64,000 nucleotides of DNA from Oscillospiraceae bacterium MB24-C1 (GTDB lineage: Bacteria; Bacillota; Clostridia; Oscillospirales; Ruminococcaceae). Of the stretch, positions 33,885 through 43,692 are shown piece after piece (within the stretch, counting starts at the first letter, position 1; the number at the start of each line of letters is the position of its first letter). The stretch covers positions 1,079,501-1,143,500 of the forward strand of contig CP133187.1 of NCBI GenBank assembly GCA_030913685.1. The letters run 5' to 3'. The notes below the pieces were generated by a model. It saw nothing but the letters and a program-made list of their open reading frames with translations, was not told where the DNA came from and made no database searches. The position numbers and the translations under genes were made by a program.

Positions 33885-35159
33885 TTAAAGCTGGCTGCCA
33901 TAAACGGCGTTTGTGCCAAGCAAACGTTCAATTTCCAGCAGGCGGTTATATTTTGCCACCCGCTCGCTGCGGCAGGGTGCGCCGGTTTTGATCTGACCAG
34001 CGTTCACCGCCACCGCCAGATCGGCGATAAACGCATCCTCAGTCTCGCCGGAGCGGTGCGAAATCACAGTGGCATAGCCACAAGACTGCGCCAGCGAAAT
34101 GGTGTGCAGCGTCTCGGATAAGGTGCCGATTTGGTTGGGTTTTATGAGGATGGCATTAGCTGTACCAGTCTGGATGCCCTTCTCCAACCGCATGGGGTTC
34201 GTGACAAAAAGATCGTCGCCAACCAGCTGAACCCTGTCGCCTATCCGCTTCGTAATCTGTTGCCAACCCTCCCAGTCGTCTTCGCCAAGACAATCCTCAA
34301 GTGATAGGATAGGGTAGCTGTTGCAAAGCTTCTCCCAATAGTCACACAGTGCCTCGGTCGTATAGGGGGTACCGCGCTTGAGTGCAACATAGCCGCCCTC
34401 GGGGGATACCCATTCGCTAGCTGCGGCGTCAATCGCCAGCTTGACCTGATCGGTATTGAGTCCCGTCTTCTCAATCGCAGCCATAATGAACTCCAACGCC
34501 TGCTCGTCGCCCGAAAGGTTCGGCGCAAATCCGCCCTCGTCACCAACGCCTGAGCCTAAGCCCTTGCTCTTGAGCAGCGAGCCCAGCGCGTGATGAATTT
34601 CGCTCCCCCACTGCAATGCCTCAGAAAAGCTAGACGCGCCAACCGGCATAATCATAAACTCCTGAATGGCCATGTTGTTGTCCGCGTGGCGGCCGCCATT
34701 TAAAATATTCATCATTGGCACCGGCAAAATGCGTGCAAACTTACCGCCCAAGAATTCAAATAGTTCTATGCGGTGCTGTGCAGCCGCTGCTCGGGCACAG
34801 GCCAGCGAAACACCCAGCATGGCGTTTGCCCCCAGATGGGACTTGTTCTCGGTCTTGTCCAGACGCATCATAACGCCGTCAATTTCGGAAACATTACCGG
34901 CGCTGAGGCCGCAGATGGCGGGGGCAATCTCTTGTTCAACCAAAGCTACTGCCTTGAGCACGCCCTTCCCGCCATAGCGCGCGCCACCGTCACGCAACTC
35001 GTGTGCTTCAAAGCTGCCGGTCGAAGCGCCGGACGGTACACTGGCCTCTCCCGACATGTCACCTTCAAGTGTCACCCGCACCTTAACCGTTGGGTTGCCT
35101 CTTGAATCTAATATTTCCATCCCATGCACTGAGCTGATCTTTTCGCTAAATGGTTCCAT
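33885..35159 (-). CDS. eno: enolase
   Basis: 424 residues from the ATG at 35159 (GGGAGG 9-10 nt upstream); upstream in-frame sequence to 35273 has no ribosome site. Shows [38 protein letters not shown], metal ligands in [15 protein letters not shown] and VGDDLFVTN, and the catalytic Lys in IKPNQIGTL with SHRSGETED. Converts 2-phosphoglycerate to PEP, which is also a shikimate pathway precursor. It lies directly after the aromatic operon terminator, so it is probably a separate unit. Confidence 0.96.
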   Translation of the reverse strand: MEPFSEKISSVHGMEILDSRGNPTVKVRVTLEGDMSGEASVPSGASTGSFEAHELRDGGARYGGKGVLKAVALVEQEIAPAICGLSAGNVSEIDGVMMRLDKTENKSHLGANAMLGVSLACARAAAAQHRIELFEFLGGKFARILPVPMMNILNGGRHADNNMAIQEFMIMPVGASSFSEALQWGSEIHHALGSLLKSKGLGSGVGDEGGFAPNLSGDEQALEFIMAAIEKTGLNTDQVKLAIDAAASEWVSPEGGYVALKRGTPYTTEALCDYWEKLCNSYPILSLEDCLGEDDWEGWQQITKRIGDRVQLVGDDLFVTNPMRLEKGIQTGTANAILIKPNQIGTLSETLHTISLAQSCGYATVISHRSGETEDAFIADLAVAVNAGQIKTGAPCRSERVAKYNRLLEIERLLGTNAVYGSQL

Positions 35160-35225
35160 AAAAATTCTGCCTCCCTTTACTGTATGATGACCCACACTAC
35201 CAGGCATTAGACGACACCTGCCAAA

Positions 35226-35257
35226 AATGCGTCTGCCTTTAATCGGGCAAACGCATT
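35226..35257 (-). terminator. terminator of the aromatic amino acid operon
   Basis: 12-bp stem with one G-U pair (35226-35237 with 35246-35257), followed by TTT on the minus strand, 12 nt after the aroQ stop. Confidence 0.7.
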
Positions 35258-35269
35258 TGGCGTGGGCTG

Positions 35270-35701
35270 TCATGCTATATGCTGTTTTAAGTATAGAATC
35301 GCTTGGCGGTATCCGTCAAGCCCCAAACCGACAAAAGATTTAACGCAGGCCATTTTAGCATAGGAGTGGTGCCGGAATTCCTCACGTCCGTAGACATTTG
35401 AAATATGTACCTCGACAGCAGGAATGCCGACCGCTTTTAGCGCATCGAGTATCGCCACACTCGTGTGAGTATAAGCGGCGGGGTTAATCACGATGGCATC
35501 TTTTGCACCATATGCTTCCTGAATTTTATCGACGATTGCCCCTTCATGGTTGGACTGAAAACATTCAGCCTCGATATCATTTTCCGCACAGGTATTCTGG
35601 ATTATTTCTAGAAGGCTCTCATAGCTTGTGCTACCGTAGATGTCTTTTTCCCGAATGCCGAGCATGTTGATATTGGGTCCATTAATGACTAAGAGCTTCA
35701 T
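35270..35701 (-). CDS. aroQ: 3-dehydroquinate dehydratase, type II
   Basis: 143 residues with GGAGGG before the ATG. Starts [21 protein letters not shown] (catalytic Arg and Tyr), then [32 protein letters not shown] and [15 protein letters not shown] with the catalytic His. Removes water from 3-dehydroquinate, step 3 of the shikimate pathway. Last gene of the operon; its start overlaps the aroE-aroK gene by 20 nt. Confidence 0.96.
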   Translation of the reverse strand: MKLLVINGPNINMLGIREKDIYGSTSYESLLEIIQNTCAENDIEAECFQSNHEGAIVDKIQEAYGAKDAIVINPAAYTHTSVAILDALKAVGIPAVEVHISNVYGREEFRHHSYAKMACVKSFVGLGLDGYRQAILYLKQHIA

Positions 35702-36944
35702 AAAATCCCTCCATAATTCTTTCTTTTGCCTGTTCTATTCCTTGCTTGTTTTCCACTGTAAAATCGCTACTTTTTTTATAAATTGGCGTGCGTTGCTTTT
35801 TCATTGCACGCAAAGCATCAATACCCTTTGAGAGCGGTCGTCCGTCGGTGGGCAACAGCTCCAGCGGGCGATCAAGGCATGCGATCAGGCCGTTTTGCTG
35901 CAAGGCTGCGACATTCTGTTCCCTGAGTATCGCGCCGCCCCCTGTTGAAATAACCAACCCGGTGCGTCTTCCCACCTCGGCAACCGTCTCAGACTCTATC
36001 TCACGAAAACGTGCTTCGCCGTATTTTGCAAAAATCTCGGGGATACTCCTACCAGCCTTTTGCACAATAATATCGTCAATCTCAACAACCTCACGCCCCA
36101 TACTCTCGGCACAGGCAGCCGCCAGCGTCGACTTACCCGAACCGGGCATTCCCACCAGCACCAAATTAGTCAGTTCCTTGCGCAGCTTCTGCTCGATGAC
36201 ACCGATCTGCCTGTCGGAGATTGGCATTCTGCCAAAGCGCTCGGCGGCGTATTTGGCTTGTGCTACCAGCATTGAAAGCCCGCCCCCGCAAGGGATGCCC
36301 AACCGTTTAGCCTCAAGCAACAGCGCCGTTGAAAGCGGATTATAGATCACATCCAGTACACCACCAAGCTTGGGAAAACGCGTCAATTCAATCAGCCTCA
36401 CACCATTATTCGGAAACATGCCCACCGGCGTGGTGTTCACGATAATCTCTGCGTCGGCTTGCCCATAGACGTTTTGATAATTGACGGCACCGTTTCTTGA
36501 TACCACAATGATCTCCCGCGCACCCTCGTGACGGATGGCCGTACGCGCGGTGAGGCTGGTGCCGCCGTTACCGAGTATAAGCACCTTTTTGTTCTTGAAT
36601 GAAATCCCCACTTTGCGAGCGAGATATAAAAAGCCCGCGTAGTCGGTATTATCGCCCAGCAGTCGTCCATCGGACTGCATCATCAGCGTATTGACGCTAC
36701 CTATCTCTCTGGCTGCGTCGGTGAGCAGGTCGCAGTGCGGAATGACCGTCCTTTTATAGGGAATAGTCACGTTGAGTCCGGCAAATTGTCGCGCAGACAA
36801 AAATGCTTCAATTTTGTCGCGTGGTATGCTCATCAACTCATAGTCATAGCCGCAAAGCGCGTGGTGTATATGTTTTGAGTAGCTGTGCCCCAGCGTTTCT
36901 CCTATGAGGCCATAGCGTTCGGTATTTGCCATCAAAATCGCCAT
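35682..36944 (-). CDS. aroE-aroK: shikimate dehydrogenase - shikimate kinase fusion
   Basis: 420 residues. Residues about 1-255 are shikimate dehydrogenase (GHSYSKHIHHAL, GLNVTIPYKR with catalytic Lys, GDNTDYAGF, GNGGTSLTA). Residues about 260-420 are shikimate kinase (GMPGSGKSTLA Walker A, EIDDII, FREIESE, STGGGAI, RPLSKG). The two enzymes act in sequence, so the fusion joins pathway steps 4 and 5. An alternative ATG lies at 36932. Starts 6 nt after pheA. Confidence 0.94.
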   Translation of the reverse strand: MAILMANTERYGLIGETLGHSYSKHIHHALCGYDYELMSIPRDKIEAFLSARQFAGLNVTIPYKRTVIPHCDLLTDAAREIGSVNTLMMQSDGRLLGDNTDYAGFLYLARKVGISFKNKKVLILGNGGTSLTARTAIRHEGAREIIVVSRNGAVNYQNVYGQADAEIIVNTTPVGMFPNNGVRLIELTRFPKLGGVLDVIYNPLSTALLLEAKRLGIPCGGGLSMLVAQAKYAAERFGRMPISDRQIGVIEQKLRKELTNLVLVGMPGSGKSTLAAACAESMGREVVEIDDIIVQKAGRSIPEIFAKYGEARFREIESETVAEVGRRTGLVISTGGGAILREQNVAALQQNGLIACLDRPLELLPTDGRPLSKGIDALRAMKKQRTPIYKKSSDFTVENKQGIEQAKERIMEGFYEALSH

Positions 36945-36950
36945 CCTGTC

Positions 36951-38090
36951 CTATGCGTCAATATAGTTGCCCAGAAACACAAAAGTTCCCGGATTGTTTT
37001 GCAGCTCACAAAGTAGTTTTAAAACCGCCTCGGAACAGACCGAAGCCTCAAGGTCGAAATAAAACATGAACTCAAAGTCCTTGCCCGGGATCGGGCGGCT
37101 TTCAAGCTTTGTAAGGTTGATGCCCATCATCGAAAAGCGTGACAGCATGCCAGAAAGAGAGCCCGCGCAATGCGGAAGCGTCATCATCAGCGATATCTTA
37201 GATGCACCCGGATAGATTTCCAGTTCGCGCGAGATGCAGATAAAGCGGGTGAAGTTGTTGTCGCTGTTCTGAATATTTTCAGAGAGGACCCCAAGCCCGT
37301 AAAGCTCGGCACACTGACGTGATGAAATAGCCGCAACGTCGTCCCTATTCGATTCAGCCACCATCTTGGCCGCCATCGCGGTGTTGGCGCAGACCGTAAC
37401 CTTGATCTCGGGATGCGCCTTTAAGAACTCGCCGCACTGACCGATGGCCTGTTCGTGCGAAAAAACCTCGCGAATATCTTTTAGTGCCGCGCCCTTTCTG
37501 GCCAGTAACGTGTGCGCGATGCGCAGACGGGTCCCACGGACAATGCTGAAATGGTGCTTTTTCATTAAATCATAAACCGAACCGACCGAACCGAATGAGC
37601 TGTTCTCTATCGGTAGAATACCGTAGCGGCACAGCCCCTGCTCCACCGCCTGAAATACGCCATCAAAGTTCTGAACATAGACAATTTCAGCGTGGGGAAA
37701 TAGTTTGTCACAGGCTTGCTGTGAATAGGCGCCCTCCACGCCCTGACAGGCTACCACCGCCCGCCTTGGGAAAAGCTGCGGCGTGTTTTTCATAGCATCT
37801 TTAATGTGGCCAGCAAGACTGTTTTCGTTTATCATCAGGCTGCTTTGGTAAGAGCGGCTCAGCTCAAACAGTGTGCGAAACAGGACTTGGGTATAATCTT
37901 CAAACGGTTCGCCTGCTTCGAGCGCCATACGATTTAAAATTGTGCGTTCACGCTCTTTGTCTAGCACAGGTAGACCATTTTCGGCTTTATATCGGGCAAT
38001 ATCCATCGAAACGTCCATTCGCTCAACAAACAGTTTGACCATCTGGTGGTTAATGTCATCGATCTTCATTCTCAGCGTATTTATATCCAT
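36951..38090 (-). CDS. pheA: bifunctional chorismate mutase / prephenate dehydratase
   Basis: 379 residues: an AroQ-class chorismate mutase (about 1-88, MKIDDINHQMVKLFVERMDVSMDIARYK), prephenate dehydratase (about 108-285, GVEGAYSQQAC, ENSSFGSVGSVYDLM, NFTRFICI) and a C-terminal ACT domain (about 296-376) with LTKLESRPIPGKDFEFMFYFD. Makes phenylpyruvate; the ACT domain should give allosteric inhibition by Phe. Overlaps aroC by 10 nt. Confidence 0.95.
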   Translation of the reverse strand: MDINTLRMKIDDINHQMVKLFVERMDVSMDIARYKAENGLPVLDKERERTILNRMALEAGEPFEDYTQVLFRTLFELSRSYQSSLMINENSLAGHIKDAMKNTPQLFPRRAVVACQGVEGAYSQQACDKLFPHAEIVYVQNFDGVFQAVEQGLCRYGILPIENSSFGSVGSVYDLMKKHHFSIVRGTRLRIAHTLLARKGAALKDIREVFSHEQAIGQCGEFLKAHPEIKVTVCANTAMAAKMVAESNRDDVAAISSRQCAELYGLGVLSENIQNSDNNFTRFICISRELEIYPGASKISLMMTLPHCAGSLSGMLSRFSMMGINLTKLESRPIPGKDFEFMFYFDLEASVCSEAVLKLLCELQNNPGTFVFLGNYIDA

Positions 38091-39181
38091 TGGTTCCTTC
38101 CCTTCTCTTCAATCAGCAGGTCTAGTAACACCAGCGCCACCGCCGCTTCTACACATGGAACAGCACGCAGCACCACACAGGGGTCATGCCTACCCGTGAT
38201 GGCAAGCTGGGCATTTTCCTGTGCCGAAAAGCTAACTGTTTTCTGTAGTTTTGCAATCGACGGCGTCGGTTTAAATGCCGCTCGTAATGTAATTGGCATG
38301 CCGGTTGATATGCCGCCCAAAATGCCACCGTGGTTGTTAGTTTGAGTCATAACACCACCATCCTTCATGACAAATGGGTCGTTGTGTTCACTGCCCCGCA
38401 TCGCTGCGGCGGCAAAGCCTGCGCCGAAGTCAATGCCCTTGACGGCGGGAATGCCGAAAATGGCGGCAGCCAGACGGTTTTCAAGGCCCTCGTACAGCGG
38501 TTCGCCCAGCCCTGCCGGAATTCCAACGACGGCGCACTCAATGATGCCGCCCACTGAGTCACCCTCGGCTCTTGCCGCGTCGATCTGTGCCTGCATTCTC
38601 AACCCCGCCTCATCTGAAATAACAGGGAATGCCTTTTGCGAGAGCATCATAAGCTCCAAGGTTGAAACGGTAACCGGATCGAATGGGGTATCAGCTTCAC
38701 CGGCGATGGTAGCGATATGCGCACCAACTGTGATGCCTTTTTGCGCCAAAAGCTGTATTGCCACCGCGCCCGCAAAACAGAGCGGCGCTGTGAGCCTGCC
38801 GGAAAACTGCCCCCCACCCCGGATGTCGTTTGCGCCTTTATATTTGACAGCGGCGGGGTAATCAGCATGCATCGGGCGTGGCAGATCGCGTAGCTTATCG
38901 TAATCCTTGCTTCTTGCATCGCTGTTTTGGATCATGGCAGATAGCGGTGCGCCACAGGTGACGCCGTCAACCAGTCCAGAAAGTATCTGGGGAATATCCG
39001 CCTCGCTACGAGCAGTAGAAAATCGATTCGCGCCGGGGGCCCGGCGCCCCATAAATCGATGGACGGCCTCCATGTCCAACCGCACTCCTGCGGGCAGACC
39101 ATCGAGCACCACACCGATCACCTCGCTGTGCGACTGGCCAAATATTGTGACCTTTAAGAGCTTTCCAAAACTAGATGACAT
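38081..39181 (-). CDS. aroC: chorismate synthase
   Basis: 366 residues from the ATG at 39181 (GGGAGGG 7-8 nt upstream). Has FGQSHSEVIGVVLDGLPAG, GANRFSTARSEAD, RPMHADYPAAVKY, RGGGQFSGRLTA and TNNHGGILGGISTGMPI. FMN-dependent conversion of EPSP to chorismate, the last common aromatic intermediate. Start overlaps the aroA stop by 11 nt. Confidence 0.96.
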   Translation of the reverse strand: MSSSFGKLLKVTIFGQSHSEVIGVVLDGLPAGVRLDMEAVHRFMGRRAPGANRFSTARSEADIPQILSGLVDGVTCGAPLSAMIQNSDARSKDYDKLRDLPRPMHADYPAAVKYKGANDIRGGGQFSGRLTAPLCFAGAVAIQLLAQKGITVGAHIATIAGEADTPFDPVTVSTLELMMLSQKAFPVISDEAGLRMQAQIDAARAEGDSVGGIIECAVVGIPAGLGEPLYEGLENRLAAAIFGIPAVKGIDFGAGFAAAAMRGSEHNDPFVMKDGGVMTQTNNHGGILGGISTGMPITLRAAFKPTPSIAKLQKTVSFSAQENAQLAITGRHDPCVVLRAVPCVEAAVALVLLDLLIEEKGRNQWI

Positions 39182-40436
39182 CGACTTTCCCTCCCAGTCG
39201 TTTAAAGTCCTCAAAGAATCTCGGGTATGATTTTTCCACCGCGGTAGCATCTTGGATGATAACATCCCCGGTGCAAATGGCGGAGGCGATGCTCATTGCC
39301 ATCGCAATTCGGTGATCGTTAAAGCTGTTGACTAGGCCTCCCCGAAGTCCACCTGTGCCCTTTATAATCAGTCCGTCCGGCAGCTCTAACACCTTGCCAC
39401 CAAGCGCATTGAGCGATTTGGCGATCGTCTGTAGCCGGTCACTTTCTTTGATTCTCAGCCGTGCCGCGTTGGTGATTTTGGTAGTGCCGACCGCCGCACA
39501 GGCCACCACAGACAAAATCGGCACAAGATCGGGTATTTCAGTAGCGTCGATGTTGATACCACTTAAAGCTTGTGGCGAGACAACGGCATGGCTTCCGTCG
39601 GTCTCAGCCTGAGCGCCAAAGCGCCGCAGCAGTGGTACGATTTTGCTGTCGCCCTGCACGGTATCGGCGTCCAGCGTTGTCACGGTGATAGGTGCACACA
39701 TGGCCCCCGCCGCCAGCCAGAACGCTGCGTTGGACCAGTCGCCCTCTGCGGCGATTCGGCCCGGTGAGCAATAACGCTGCCCACCCTTGATATGGTAACC
39801 GCCACCATTTGGCAGCGGGGTAATGTCGATGTTAAAACGCGCGAGTGTACGCAGCGTCATTGAAACGTAACCCGCTGACTCCAGCGGTGTAGTCAGAAGG
39901 ATATTGCTGTCGCCCGCCAGCAGCGGCAGCGCGAACAGCAGTCCTGTAATATACTGAGAGCTGATGTTGCCTGGCAGGGTAAATTCCCCCGCCGTCAAAG
40001 TACCTTTCATGGTAAAAGGAAGGTGTGCGGCATCAAAGGAGCAGTCGTGGAATTCCATTTCCTCGCGCAGCGGAGAGAGGGGACGCTGCGGCAGCCTACC
40101 CGCGCCTTCAACCCGTGTGGTTTGGCACAGTGCCGCCGCAACCGGCAATAAAAACCGTAGGGTCGAACCGCTCTCACAACAATCCAACACCGCCTGCTTT
40201 GGCTTTTGTGCGATGGGCATTACCCGCCACACCCCCTCTTGAATCTGGGAAAAGCCAGTACCAAGTGCAGAAAGACAACCCATGGTCGCTTCTATATCGC
40301 GATTCAACTCGCTGATAACCACCTCAGTGGGGGTATCGCACAACGCCGCACAAATCAGGCACCGGTGCGCATCAGATTTTGAAGCAATAGCCCGCAATGT
40401 GCCGCGCAGAGGTGAGGGCGTAATCCTAATATCCAT
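39171..40436 (-). CDS. aroA: 3-phosphoshikimate 1-carboxyvinyltransferase (EPSP synthase)
   Basis: 421 residues. KSDAHRCLICAAL carries the substrate-binding Lys/Ser; CCESGSTLRFLLP and GRLPQRPLSPL are typical; the catalytic Asp is in EIPDLVPIL; C-terminal RIKESDRLQTIAKSLNALGG and NDHRIAMAM. Transfers the enolpyruvyl group of PEP to shikimate-3-phosphate. The glyphosate-loop residues look like a short clade II-type enzyme, though that is a tentative reading. Confidence 0.95.
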   Translation of the reverse strand: MDIRITPSPLRGTLRAIASKSDAHRCLICAALCDTPTEVVISELNRDIEATMGCLSALGTGFSQIQEGVWRVMPIAQKPKQAVLDCCESGSTLRFLLPVAAALCQTTRVEGAGRLPQRPLSPLREEMEFHDCSFDAAHLPFTMKGTLTAGEFTLPGNISSQYITGLLFALPLLAGDSNILLTTPLESAGYVSMTLRTLARFNIDITPLPNGGGYHIKGGQRYCSPGRIAAEGDWSNAAFWLAAGAMCAPITVTTLDADTVQGDSKIVPLLRRFGAQAETDGSHAVVSPQALSGINIDATEIPDLVPILSVVACAAVGTTKITNAARLRIKESDRLQTIAKSLNALGGKVLELPDGLIIKGTGGLRGGLVNSFNDHRIAMAMSIASAICTGDVIIQDATAVEKSYPRFFEDFKRLGGKVDVI

Positions 40437-40482
40437 AAAAGAACTCCTTTTGGCTGTGCTATCAAAGTCAGCGCATCCGTTT

Positions 40483-41532
40483 TTATAGTCCCTGTTTAAT
40501 CCACTCTCTCAGCGCGTCTATCGCAATATCCTGCACAGTGCAATCTCCCACCATTGTGGGAAGAATGAGTGCCAGCCGATCACCGTGGCGCTTTTTATCG
40601 CCCAGTGCAGCCTCGGCCAGCGCTTCGACGTTATATTCGCAGACCATCGGCAGCCCGCAGGCGGTCAGGGTGTTGAGCAGTGTTTCCAGCGTTTTGAGGG
40701 ATGTTATCCCCTTTTTGACACAGGCACGCGTGATAATAACCATACCGATGGCGACCGCCTGGCCGTGCGTGATAGAAAAATTTGAACAGCGCTCGATGGC
40801 ATGCCCCACGGTATGACCAAAATTGAGCTTTCTTCGTTGTCCGATATCTCGTTCGTCCTGCGCAACAACATCGGCTTTAATAGCAACGCATCGAGTGATA
40901 ATCTCAGGCAGTCGGATTGAAACATCGTCTCCCAACAGCGGCAGCAATGTCTTGTCGAATGCCATACCGTATTTGACCGCCTCGCCCATGCCGTCGAGAA
41001 AATATTGCTGAGGTAGCATTTTAAGCGATTCACAATCGCAAATGACCAGTTCGGGCTGCCAGAATGCACCCGCTAAATTCTTGCCCGCCGCGAGATCGAC
41101 AGCGGTTTTGCCCCCGACTGAGGAATCGATAGCGGCGAGAAAGGTCGTTGGTATCTGTACAAAACGAACGCCCCTCAGATACACTGCCGCGGCAAAGCCT
41201 GCCAAATCGCCAGTGACACCACCGCCCAGTGCTACAATCAAGTCGGTTCGGGTAATTTGGTTTTCAGCCAATTGTTCCAACACAGCGGAGAGCGTCGACA
41301 GACTTTTTGACGTTTCTCCATGTGAAAAAACAATGCGACAAACCTGAAATCCGGCCTTTTTCAGTGACATTTCAACGGTGTCACCAAACAAAACGTCAAC
41401 CGTGTCGTCGGCAATAACAGCGGCGATACAGGGCTTTATCCTTTTAGCAATGAGTTGACCGCTCTGCGCCAACAGCCCGTTTCCCACCAAAACCTCATAG
41501 GGATGACTGGTCTTCACCGATACACTTTTCAT
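40483..41532 (-). CDS. aroB: 3-dehydroquinate synthase
   Basis: 349 residues from the ATG at 41532, 4 nt after the tyrA stop; an upstream in-frame start inside tyrA is less likely. NAD-binding GGGVTGDLAGFAAAVYLRGVRFVQIPTTFLAAIDSSVGGKTAVD is the family hallmark; zinc ligands lie in KADVV, FGHTVGHAIE and THGQAVAIGM. Cyclises DAHP to 3-dehydroquinate, step 2 of the pathway. Confidence 0.96.
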   Translation of the reverse strand: MKSVSVKTSHPYEVLVGNGLLAQSGQLIAKRIKPCIAAVIADDTVDVLFGDTVEMSLKKAGFQVCRIVFSHGETSKSLSTLSAVLEQLAENQITRTDLIVALGGGVTGDLAGFAAAVYLRGVRFVQIPTTFLAAIDSSVGGKTAVDLAAGKNLAGAFWQPELVICDCESLKMLPQQYFLDGMGEAVKYGMAFDKTLLPLLGDDVSIRLPEIITRCVAIKADVVAQDERDIGQRRKLNFGHTVGHAIERCSNFSITHGQAVAIGMVIITRACVKKGITSLKTLETLLNTLTACGLPMVCEYNVEALAEAALGDKKRHGDRLALILPTMVGDCTVQDIAIDALREWIKQGL

Positions 41533-41536
41533 GGCT

Positions 41537-42379
41537 TCACAGCACCTTTCCGTCCGCCTGCGCCTTTTGCTCGCGTCCTGCACGCAGCATGGTGTGCAGT
41601 CTATCTTTATTTCTGGCCTTTATTACAACACTAAACTCCTGAAGTCGCTCAACCAAAGCATCGAGCTGTTCAGCCAGCGGCTCGTAATTATCTAACATCA
41701 ATTCCGTCCACATATCCTCGTTTAGGGTCGCTACACGGGTCATATCGCGGTAGCTACCCGCTGAAAAGCCCTTGTGCCCCAGCGCACAGGGGGACTGTAC
41801 ATACGCACTTGAAACAACATGTGCCAGCTGCGAGGTGTAAGCAATCATTCGATCGTGCTCAGCGGGGTCGGTAATCACCGTTTTAGTAAAGCCCAGTGTC
41901 TGCATAAATTTCTTCAGACGGTCCACCTCGGCAATTGGCACCCCCTTCAGCGGTGTCAGTACTATTGAAGCGTTTTCAAACATGTTGCAGCGCGAATGAT
42001 CAAAACCACTGTGCTCAACACCCGCCATCGGGTGTCCGCCGATATAGCAAAAGCCATACTCTTGCGCAATGGCGTGGCATCCGCTGCACACCGCCTGCTT
42101 AACGCCGCAGGTGTCGGTCACGATGGCGGTTTTGGCAATATGCCCGGCATTGGCCGCCAGCCAGTCAATTGCCGCCTGCGGATAAAGGGCAATAATCACC
42201 ATCTCGCAGGAAGAGAGCTTTTCGTCATCGAGGATGTCATCAATTGCCCCCACCAGCCGTGCCTGATACAACGCCTGCATGTTGGCGTCCGCGCCAAATA
42301 CCGTATGCTCAGTTTTGTGTTTGATCGTCCGGGCAAATGAGCCGCCTATCAGGCCCATGCCTACCACTGCAATATTCAT
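41537..42379 (-). CDS. tyrA: prephenate dehydrogenase
   Basis: 280 residues. NAD-binding GMGLIGGSFA at 7-16, TDTCGVKQ, GGHPMAGVEHSGF with the catalytic His, and SQLAHVVSSA. Converts prephenate to 4-hydroxyphenylpyruvate for Tyr. No C-terminal ACT domain, so feedback control probably rests on the DAHP synthase and on the attenuator. 21 nt after the DAHP synthase gene. Confidence 0.94.
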   Translation of the reverse strand: MNIAVVGMGLIGGSFARTIKHKTEHTVFGADANMQALYQARLVGAIDDILDDEKLSSCEMVIIALYPQAAIDWLAANAGHIAKTAIVTDTCGVKQAVCSGCHAIAQEYGFCYIGGHPMAGVEHSGFDHSRCNMFENASIVLTPLKGVPIAEVDRLKKFMQTLGFTKTVITDPAEHDRMIAYTSQLAHVVSSAYVQSPCALGHKGFSAGSYRDMTRVATLNEDMWTELMLDNYEPLAEQLDALVERLQEFSVVIKARNKDRLHTMLRAGREQKAQADGKVL

Positions 42380-42400
42380 GTCATATCTCCTTAAAACGGT

Positions 42401-43411
42401 TTACGCAATTTTAAAACTATTGGGTAAGATTTTGGCGACACATTTCGCCACGTCTTCGAACGCCTCAGGTGTCAGTGACTGTGGGCCGTCGCATTTGGCG
42501 TGTGCCGGGTCGTTGTGCACCTCAATAATCAACCCGTCTGCGCCGCAGGCCGCCGACGCCATTGCCATCGGCTTGACTAGGCTGGCAATGCCACAGGCGT
42601 GACTCGGGTCGACAATCACCGGTAGGTGAGTCATGCTTTTAAGCATCGGAATCGCTGAAAGATCAAGTGTATTGCGCGTAGCCGTCTCAAAGGTGCGGAT
42701 GCCACGCTCACAAAGGATTACCCGCTCGTTGCCGCCCGCCAGGATATATTCTGCGCTCATCAACAGCTCCTGAAGAGTGTTTGAAAGCCCGCGCTTCAAC
42801 AAAATCGGCCGGTCGGTTTTGCCCAGCTCTTTAAGCAGTTCAAAGTTCTGCATATTCCGCGCACCCACCTGTATGATATCAACCTCTTCAAACAATGACA
42901 GTTGAGAAATATCCATCAACTCGGATACAATGGGCAGACCGGTCGCCTTTTTGGCTTCAATCAGGAGTTTGATGCCTTCTGCCCGCATGCCCTGAAAGGC
43001 ATAGGGGGAGGTTCTCGGCTTGAAAGCACCGCCGCGCAACAGTTTTGCGCCGGAAGCCTTGACTGCTTTAGCAACTTCGATAATCTGAGTCTCCGACTCC
43101 ACCGAACAGGGGCCCGCGGCAATCGGGCAGCTACCGTCGCCGAACACCGCTTCTCCGACGGTGATGATGGTGTTGTCAGGGTGGAACTTGCGATTGGCGT
43201 TTTTATACGGCTCCTGAATGCGTTTGACCGAGGCCACAATATCCAGCGCCTGAATCAGGTCGATATCAACGTCTGAGGTATCTCCCACCAGACCGAGAAC
43301 GATATAGCTGTTACCCTCGCTAAGGTGTATCTGTAAATTCAAGCTCTTGAGCCATGCGATCAAATTCTCCAGCTGCTTGGGGTCGGGATTCTGCTTTAAA
43401 ACCACTACCAT
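42401..43411 (-). CDS. aroF: DAHP synthase with N-terminal regulatory domain
   Basis: 336 residues. An N-terminal ferredoxin-like domain (about 1-70) as in the Thermotoga-type Tyr/Phe-inhibited enzymes, then the barrel (about 85-335) with [50 protein letters not shown] and VDPSHACG. Condenses PEP with erythrose-4-phosphate, the committed step. First enzyme gene of the operon, 66 nt after the attenuator terminator. GGAGGG ribosome site before the ATG. Confidence 0.95.
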   Translation of the reverse strand: MVVVLKQNPDPKQLENLIAWLKSLNLQIHLSEGNSYIVLGLVGDTSDVDIDLIQALDIVASVKRIQEPYKNANRKFHPDNTIITVGEAVFGDGSCPIAAGPCSVESETQIIEVAKAVKASGAKLLRGGAFKPRTSPYAFQGMRAEGIKLLIEAKKATGLPIVSELMDISQLSLFEEVDIIQVGARNMQNFELLKELGKTDRPILLKRGLSNTLQELLMSAEYILAGGNERVILCERGIRTFETATRNTLDLSAIPMLKSMTHLPVIVDPSHACGIASLVKPMAMASAACGADGLIIEVHNDPAHAKCDGPQSLTPEAFEDVAKCVAKILPNSFKIA

Positions 43412-43476
43412 TTGTGTTCCCTCCGAATCATTTTAATCACGCATTGTGACTTTTTGGTATTTTTTAGAAACAAAAA

Positions 43477-43505
43477 GGGCTTCGCAGTATTTCACTGCGA
43501 AGCCC
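43477..43505 (-). terminator. attenuator terminator ahead of the aromatic operon
   Basis: Perfect 12-bp GC-rich stem (43477-43488 with 43494-43505), 5-nt loop, then TTTTTG on the minus strand. It begins 24 nt after the leader-peptide stop and ends 65 nt before the DAHP synthase start, so it can only act on operon transcripts. Confidence 0.9.
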
Positions 43506-43590
43506 ACACTCGACAAATTTCACACCGTTTTAATCTAAAACCGGCTGAACACCTTGTGGAATTCTGTTTGCAGCAAAATACGAATAAGCC
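43478..43590 (-). promoter_or_regulatory. putative antiterminator pairing of the aro attenuator
   Basis: Leader codons 24-31 (43590-43570) can pair with 43498-43478, that is the 5-prime arm, loop and part of the 3-prime arm of the terminator: 18 of 21 positions, three being G-U. Codons 24-25 also lie in a small GCCTT/AAGGC hairpin (43610-43606 with 43592-43588). A ribosome stalled in the aromatic run would disrupt the small hairpin and free the antiterminator strand. Pairings were counted by eye. Confidence 0.6.
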
Positions 43591-43661
43591 TTGCCAAAAA
43601 AGTAAAAGGCAAAGCTAAAGTAATAATAAAAGTATTTTACTGTAGACAGGTTTTGTTTCAT
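43530..43661 (-). CDS. Tyr/Phe-rich leader peptide of the aromatic operon
   Basis: 43 codons from the ATG at 43661 with AGGAG 9 nt upstream, ending in TAA. Residues 10-22 read YFYYYFSFAFYFF, and 14 of residues 10-29 are Tyr (7) or Phe (7), with no Trp. It is followed by an intrinsic terminator and then the genes for DAHP synthase, tyrA and pheA, that is, Tyr and Phe synthesis without Trp genes. This matches the logic of enterobacterial pheL: scarcity of charged tRNA-Tyr or tRNA-Phe stalls the ribosome and permits read-through. Strongly supported as a leader by composition and position; not shown to be translated. Confidence 0.88.
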   Translation of the reverse strand: MKQNLSTVKYFYYYFSFAFYFFGKAYSYFAANRIPQGVQPVLD

Positions 43662-43692
43662 GGTGTTACGCTCCTATGAAGGAATTGTAAAT

